The position numbers were made by a program, and so were the translations under genes. The notes beneath the pieces were generated by a model. The model was not told the origin of the DNA, ran no database searches, and worked only from the letters and a program-made list of their open reading frames with translations. This document shows positions 60,000 to 64,000 of a stretch of DNA of 64,000 bases, in pieces. The DNA is from Betaproteobacteria bacterium (GTDB lineage Bacteria > Acidobacteriota > Terriglobia > Acidiferrales > UBA7541). The DNA lies in assembly GCA_903970165.1 (NCBI GenBank), contig CAJCHZ010000039.1:1-64000 (forward strand), read 5' to 3'. Position 1 is the first letter of the stretch, and each line of letters begins with the position of its first letter.

Positions 60000-62021
60000 A
60001 TGAATGCCTCCATCCGCAATCTCCCTAGGAATCTTCGAAACGTGCTATTCCTTGCCTGCAGCAGCTTGCTTTTCCCGCCCGTCAACTTGGCACAGTCCAC
60101 CGGGCCCAAACCCAACGACACCTCCGCAGCGCCGTCAGACCTGGGTTCCCTCGACATCGAACAGCTTATGGACATCAAGGTCACCACCGCTTCTCGCTTC
60201 TCCGACAAACTCTCCGATGCTCCCGGCATCATGTCGGTGGTCACCGGCGATGAATTGCGGCGGTTCGGGGGGAACACGCTGGGCGAAATATTAGACCGCG
60301 TCCCCGGGTTCACGCAGTCCAGCCAATATTTCACGGACCGCAGCCTGGTTGCTGCCGACGGAGATCAGACCAAAACTTCGGGCGCCCATATCCTGTTCCT
60401 GATCAACGGGCGTCCCACGAGAGAAGTGATGGAAGGGGGCGTTATTTCCGATCTACTGGAATCATTTCCGGTGGAGATCCTCGAGCGCATTGAGATCATT
60501 CGTGGACCGGGCTCCGTTCTCTATGGCTCGAACGCTTTCTCAGCGGTGGTGAACCTGATTACGCGCAAGGCGGACCGCAACCAGGCCAGCATCAAAGGAT
60601 TGGTCGGCCCGAACGGTGCTCTCGAATCCTCAGGACACTTTCTCTATAACCGTGGCGATTTCAACATGGAGGGCGCTTCCCAGATTCACGAAGCACCCAA
60701 TTGGAACTTAACTTACCTCGTTCCCCCTCCCCTGCAACACAACCCTGACGCGCCACCCGAGCCGCCCTACCATGACACCACGATGTTTGATCGCGGCACC
60801 GGCGATTATCTGGGGATGAACTACAAGGGTCTTAGTTTCATGTCCGCTTTCACCGAGTGGCAAACAACAGCCTTCGTTCAAGGCGCCGTTGGGGAAACGC
60901 GACAAACACGAGACTTTGCCGACCTGGGATACGACTTTAAACCCCGGGACAATTGGGACATGAGCTTCCACACGACCTACACGCGGACAACTTTTTTGAC
61001 GTGGGACTATCCCTACACCGACCGTGATTCCAACGAAATTGTCGGCGAATGGACGAACCTGATCACCCTGACGTCCAAGGATCGCCTGACTGTGGGCATG
61101 CTTTTCGACCGCATCGCCGGGCTCGAGGTGGCCAGCATCGACCACCTTGCGGAGGACGCGGGGGGCAATCGTCCCTCGGGCGGCTTCTACGCCCAAATCG
61201 ATCACCAGTTATTGCGCACGGTGAAATTGATCGGGGGTCTCCAATCCAATAAATTCGCGGGCATCCCTTTCTCGACGGTTCCGAGGGCCGGCCTGATCTG
61301 GAGCCCATCGCACACCGCCAGCGTCAAGGTGCTCTACGGCGAGGCCTTCCGCCCGCCCAGCCTGGACGAAACCACCCTTAACATCCCTGACATCCACGGC
61401 AACCCTAACCTGCGTCCTGAAATCGTGGAAACTTTTGATCTCGGCTTGACTTTGCAGTACTCGCGCCTTGAGCTCGGCGCCGACTATTTTCATGATCACC
61501 AGATTCACAGCATCATCACCGTTGGCGAAGCCCCCATTTCCTACTCAAACCTTGGCGGCGTTGTTTTTGACGGCGTGGTCGGGGAAGGCAAATATTATTT
61601 TCGACGCGGCTTCTTCGCCCAAGGGTCGTTCATGTATCAGACCAATCACGATCAATCCGGGGCCAGCAACGTGACTCCCATTCCCAATTACGGCTTCAAG
61701 ACCGGCGTCAGTTATGAAAGCAACCACGGCTTGGTCTTGGGCCTTTTCGATGTTTCCGACGGAAAAGTCATGCCCTATGCTTTCAATGTGAATCCTTTGA
61801 CGGGCTGGCGCCACAGCCTGAATGCGGAAGCGCATCTGGACATTTCCAGGTATTTGCATTTCCCGGAAAAGAACTCGATTGCAATCGCGGCCCATGCCAA
61901 TGATCTGCTAAATCAATCCGTTTGGCTCCCGGGCTTCGGCTTTTTCAACATCGACAGCATTCCGGTGCAGCAAGGCCGCACCATCTACGCCGGATTAGAG
62001 TTCTCGCACGGCAAGCGATAG
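60000..62021 (+). CDS. TonB-dependent outer-membrane receptor
   Basis: A 673-residue outer-membrane receptor if started at the ATG at 60000 (in-frame ATG at 59958 and TTG at 59931 also exist). Signal peptide: NVLFLACSSLLFPPVNLAQS. The plug domain is recognisable: MDIKVTTASRFSDKLSDAPG, VVTGDELRRFGGNTLGEILD, RIEIIRGPGSVLYGSNAFSA and VVNLITRK. The barrel half contains VLYGEAFRPPSLDETTLN and ends ITYAGLEFSHG-like. No TonB-box call is made. It is directly upstream of a YfiR gene; this subfamily typically neighbours YfiR plus a GGDEF or kinase sensor, which suggests signalling rather than siderophore uptake. Confidence 0.9.
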   Translation: MNASIRNLPRNLRNVLFLACSSLLFPPVNLAQSTGPKPNDTSAAPSDLGSLDIEQLMDIKVTTASRFSDKLSDAPGIMSVVTGDELRRFGGNTLGEILDRVPGFTQSSQYFTDRSLVAADGDQTKTSGAHILFLINGRPTREVMEGGVISDLLESFPVEILERIEIIRGPGSVLYGSNAFSAVVNLITRKADRNQASIKGLVGPNGALESSGHFLYNRGDFNMEGASQIHEAPNWNLTYLVPPPLQHNPDAPPEPPYHDTTMFDRGTGDYLGMNYKGLSFMSAFTEWQTTAFVQGAVGETRQTRDFADLGYDFKPRDNWDMSFHTTYTRTTFLTWDYPYTDRDSNEIVGEWTNLITLTSKDRLTVGMLFDRIAGLEVASIDHLAEDAGGNRPSGGFYAQIDHQLLRTVKLIGGLQSNKFAGIPFSTVPRAGLIWSPSHTASVKVLYGEAFRPPSLDETTLNIPDIHGNPNLRPEIVETFDLGLTLQYSRLELGADYFHDHQIHSIITVGEAPISYSNLGGVVFDGVVGEGKYYFRRGFFAQGSFMYQTNHDQSGASNVTPIPNYGFKTGVSYESNHGLVLGLFDVSDGKVMPYAFNVNPLTGWRHSLNAEAHLDISRYLHFPEKNSIAIAAHANDLLNQSVWLPGFGFFNIDSIPVQQGRTIYAGLEFSHGKR

Positions 62022-62040
62022 GCAAGCCCTATGGATACCA

Positions 62041-62670
62041 GTGACTCTCCAGCGCACCGGCCCTTGCTCTCCCGCGAGCCACCGGCTTCACCAAGCAGGC
62101 CCGCACGCCCGCTTCGGTTTTCGAATCCTCAGAATTTTCTCTCTCGCGCTCCTCCTCGCCACTCTCCCCGGCTCCCCACCTCGCTCGTATGCCCAAGGCA
62201 AGGGCGAATACGAAGTCAAAACCTACTTCCTCTTCCATTTTGCCCAGTTCGTCGAGTGGCCCCCGGACGCCTTCAAGGATGCCAGCACTCCCCTCACCTT
62301 CTGCACCATCGGCGACGACCCCTTCGACGGCGCCTTCGAACAGGTCATCAAGGGAAAGAGCATCACTACCCACCCTCTCGAGGTGCAGCACCTCAAGGCC
62401 CGCGACCAAATCGCCGCCTGCCAGGTTCTCTTTATCGGTTCCTCCGAGAAAAAACACCTCGGCGAAGATCTAGCCAGCGCCGCCGGCCATCCAATCCTCA
62501 CCGTCGGCGAGACCGACAATTTCGCTCAGAATGGCGGCGTCATTGGTTTTCTGATGGAAAACGAAAAGGTCCGCTTCGAAATCAACCTGCAATCCGCTGC
62601 CAAAGCCAATCTCAAAATCAGCTCCCGCCTCCTGATTCTCGCCAAAGATGTCATCGGTAAAGTCCCCTAA
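62041..62670 (+). CDS. YfiR-family periplasmic protein (DUF4154)
   Basis: About 209 residues from the GTG at 62041. A leader (ILRIFSLALLLATLPGSPPR) exports it. The YfiR/DUF4154 core is clear: EYEVKTYFLFHFAQFVEWPP, LTFCTIGDDPFDGAFEQVIK, CQVLFIGSSEKKHLGEDLAS, ILTVGETDNFAQNGGVIGFL and FEINLQSAAKANLKISSRLL. In Pseudomonas YfiR is a periplasmic repressor of the diguanylate cyclase YfiN. Here it sits 19 bases after a TonB receptor gene, without a membrane GGDEF partner next to it. The nearest GGDEF protein is the bacteriophytochrome upstream. Confidence 0.88.
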   Translation: MTLQRTGPCSPASHRLHQAGPHARFGFRILRIFSLALLLATLPGSPPRSYAQGKGEYEVKTYFLFHFAQFVEWPPDAFKDASTPLTFCTIGDDPFDGAFEQVIKGKSITTHPLEVQHLKARDQIAACQVLFIGSSEKKHLGEDLASAAGHPILTVGETDNFAQNGGVIGFLMENEKVRFEINLQSAAKANLKISSRLLILAKDVIGKVP

Positions 62671-62717
62671 CACCGAACACCGAACACCGAACACCTAACA
62701 CCTAACACCTAACACCT
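62669..62717 (+). repeat. 7-bp tandem repeat
   Basis: Seven copies of AACACC(G/T): three AACACCG units then four AACACCT units, starting inside the yfiR stop codon, with a degenerate eighth (GACACTT). A variable-number repeat is possible. Confidence 0.8.
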
Positions 62718-62883
62718 GACACTTCCCCTCCCCCAACCTCCTCCCAAATTCCGCTGCAATGCTCCGGCGCTGCAGCATATCGGGAATCACTTCTGGGCCT
62801 GCCGACGCCCTGCAGCTCTCCTGGGCGCCAATCTCTCCAAATCGTTAGCCGCCTAACGGCAAGATCAGCGACCAATTGCAGCG

Positions 62884-63393
62884 TCAAAAGCCGGCTGGGC
62901 GAAGCTTGCCAGCCGCTAGGTCCTTCAGGGCGAGGAGGCGGCCGTCGAGTTCAGCAGCCGTGAGTCGGCCCTTGCGGTAGAGAATGCGCAGAAAGTCCGC
63001 AGCGGAACGGTCGCACTTGCCGGTGTTGCATTCGATACAGCAGGAAACCAGGTTCCGGTAAGAATTGCGCCCGTGGCGGACACGGGGCACAACGTGGTCC
63101 AGGCACCGCACATTAGCGAGAGTCTGCCGGAGGCAGTAGAAGCAACTGCCGCGTTCGCGATCGTGAATGGCTTTGCGGAGCACCCAGGTTTTCCAGAAGT
63201 CCCTGGTTTCGATATTCGCGACGGAACACTTTTCGACGGCCCCATCCGGGATCGCAAGGCATTTTCGGGCAGCCGCATCTCGGCGGCATGTCTGGAGCGA
63301 CTGAAGAAGGGTGAACCGACACCACTGAAACCCTCGGAAGGGACGGGCCTTCTGCCAGCCCCGCAGCCACAAAGCCCGATCGCAACAGCGCAA
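62884..63393 (-). CDS. HNH endonuclease family protein
   Basis: About 169 residues. The HNH/zinc-finger core is complete: CFYCLRQTLANVRCLDHVVP, then GRNSYRNLVSCCIECNTGKC, with paired CxxC cysteines and the DH motif. A helical tail follows (DRSAADFLRILYRKGRLTAA). The N-terminal half (CRRDAAARKCLAIPDGAVEK, IETRDFWKTWVLRKAIHD) fits a small acidobacterial HNH family. The only start candidate in this frame is a TTG at 63393. The frame continues upstream to 63480 without ATG, GTG or TTG but reads as plausible protein (FEKKVRIFIIKGNRELR), so the true start may be mutated. Confidence 0.75.
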   Translation of the reverse strand: MRCCDRALWLRGWQKARPFRGFQWCRFTLLQSLQTCRRDAAARKCLAIPDGAVEKCSVANIETRDFWKTWVLRKAIHDRERGSCFYCLRQTLANVRCLDHVVPRVRHGRNSYRNLVSCCIECNTGKCDRSAADFLRILYRKGRLTAAELDGRLLALKDLAAGKLRPAGF

Positions 63394-63564
63394 TTCACGG
63401 TTGCCCTTGATGATGAAGATGCGAACTTTCTTCTCAAAAGCATCGTGCTGGGCGAATACTGGTGATACTCCCGCCCCAAGTTATCGGCTCGCGTGGGTAT
63501 TGGTGTTCGCTGACGCCCAAAGAAAACCAGAAGTCCATTCGATCGGCAAATTCATGGGGAGCAA

Positions 63565-63600
63565 GTGAGTAGTGGGCGGTGAGTAGATCGGACAGAACCA
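63565..63600 (+). repeat. GTGAGTAG-type dispersed motif, copy 3
   Basis: GTGAGTAGTGGGCGGTGAGT then AGATCGGACAGAACCA, matching copies at 55078 and 59746. Confidence 0.5.
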
Positions 63601-63741
63601 CAGAGCGAGACCGTCGAAGAGGGAGTCGCGAATATTCGGGAAGCGATCGGGCTCTACCTCGAGAGCTTGGTGGAGGATGGCTTGCCCATTCCCACAGAAG
63701 ATATCCTGATTAAGCCGATTGAGATTACTGCCGGGTCATAG
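63586..63741 (+). pseudogene. HicB-type antitoxin relic
   Basis: The frame reads SETVEEGVANIREAIGLYLE then SLVEDGLPIPTEDILIKPIE and stops at TAG 63739. This is the C-terminal part of the HicB-like antitoxin fold (consensus ETxEEALANIREAIELYLE...GxxIP). The N-terminal strand and start are missing, replaced by the GTGAGTAG motif, and no HicA toxin is seen. It is the second toxin-antitoxin relic in the window. Confidence 0.6.
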
Positions 63742-63853
63742 ACCCACCCAAGATGCGGTCGATCTGCCGAAGGTGGTTCAAGCCGGTGCCGCTTCCAAGC
63801 GGCCGAACTCCTCGACCGTTTGCCGTCCGCATACCTCGTGAACCCCGTAAAAC

Positions 63854-63922
63854 CCTACCCACCATTTGCATGAGACAGGGGCGCAAACGGTAGGCCACCC
63901 AGGAATAAAGGCGCTGCCACCC
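63854..63922 (+). repeat. Dispersed 69-bp repeat, copy 3
   Basis: Begins CCTACCCACCATTTGCATGA, continues with GCGCAAACGGTAGGCCACCC, and ends AGGAATAAAGGCGCTGCCAC, CC. It is the same orientation as copies 1 and 2. Confidence 0.7.
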
Positions 63923-64000
63923 GCCGCCTCTGGAAATACAAATTATTCCCACATGCTTCGAGAATCCCAGCAGGCCTCACCAGGCCGCGAGACGCACGGT

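Larger units (their letters stand above)
63394..64000. other. Terminal region with antitoxin relic and repeats
   Basis: About 600 bases without an intact gene. It contains the GTGAGTAG motif, a HicB-type relic and the third 69-bp repeat. The short minus-strand frame at 63725-63952 overlaps the repeat and has no homology I know. Confidence 0.5.

Noticed and set aside
60000..62021. Siderophore-uptake operon around the TonB receptor
   Set aside because: No ABC transporter, FecR or siderophore genes nearby; the YfiR neighbour suggests a signalling-type receptor instead.
62031..62660. Alternative frame over the yfiR gene
   Set aside because: Arg/Pro/His-rich shadow; the frame at 62041 carries the DUF4154 motifs.
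62669..62717. CRISPR-like array
   Set aside because: The unit is only 7 bp and without spacers, so it is a simple tandem repeat.
63725..63952. 75-codon minus-strand frame at the window end
   Set aside because: Lies across the 69-bp dispersed repeat and has no recognisable similarity.

Overview
The window is chromosomal DNA from an Acidobacteriota bacterium, most likely class Terriglobia/Acidobacteriia. The evidence is family-level. There is a decayed 'acidobacterial duplicated orphan permease' (ADOP) with its acidobacterial-type PadR regulator, a CadC-like winged-helix/TolB-propeller protein, a Ser/Thr kinase fused to TPRs, and a GC-rich genome with many short palindromic intergenic elements. 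No rRNA, tRNA or CRISPR array was seen.

Layout. 0-8.5 kb: 3' part of a kinase-TPR gene, then a minus-strand group of exported sugar-type proteins (two TIM-barrel isomerase/epimerase-like proteins and a Gfo/Idh/MocA oxidoreductase, all with twin-arginine-like N-termini), a small DUF4236 gene, a BrnA antitoxin relic and a membrane-spermidine-synthase fusion. 8.5-20.4 kb: ssb, a quinone-oxidoreductase-like gene, an ECF sigma/anti-sigma/Spy-like operon, an XRE regulator, guaA, leuS, an endonuclease IV, a DAHP synthase and a YVTN propeller. 20.4-26.5 kb: ADOP relics, padR, a GH57 glycosidase and a one-gene LptF-LptG fusion. 26.6-43.5 kb: ppdK, the recO-glyQ-glyS operon, a PfkB kinase, a rhomboid protease, a mazG-GNAT-NSAR/menC-leuB-like operon, a class II aldolase, a DUF3300 protein and a DsbD-N/redoxin pair.

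43.5-48.5 kb is accessory: small orphan proteins, a frameshifted Crp/Fnr gene abutting an IS66 relic, a zinc-ribbon protein and a DUF3565 protein. 48.5-54.9 kb has a STAS protein, a DUF1844 protein, an unusual metallo-beta-lactamase/RibF fusion, an exported NTF2-like protein and the CadC/TolB protein. 55.2-62.7 kb carries a light-sensing module, heme oxygenase (bphO) translationally coupled to a bacteriophytochrome-GGDEF protein, bracketed by two nearly identical copies of a 118-residue orphan gene. It is followed by a TonB-dependent receptor plus YfiR pair. The last kilobase has an HNH nuclease gene, a HicB relic and a copy of a dispersed repeat.

Housekeeping functions (translation, purine and aromatic biosynthesis, DNA repair, envelope LPS export) are interleaved with signalling. 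The most distinctive items are the duplicated genes around the phytochrome/c-di-GMP module, the MBL-RibF fusion, the putative N-acylamino-acid racemase operon, and several families of short dispersed repeats.
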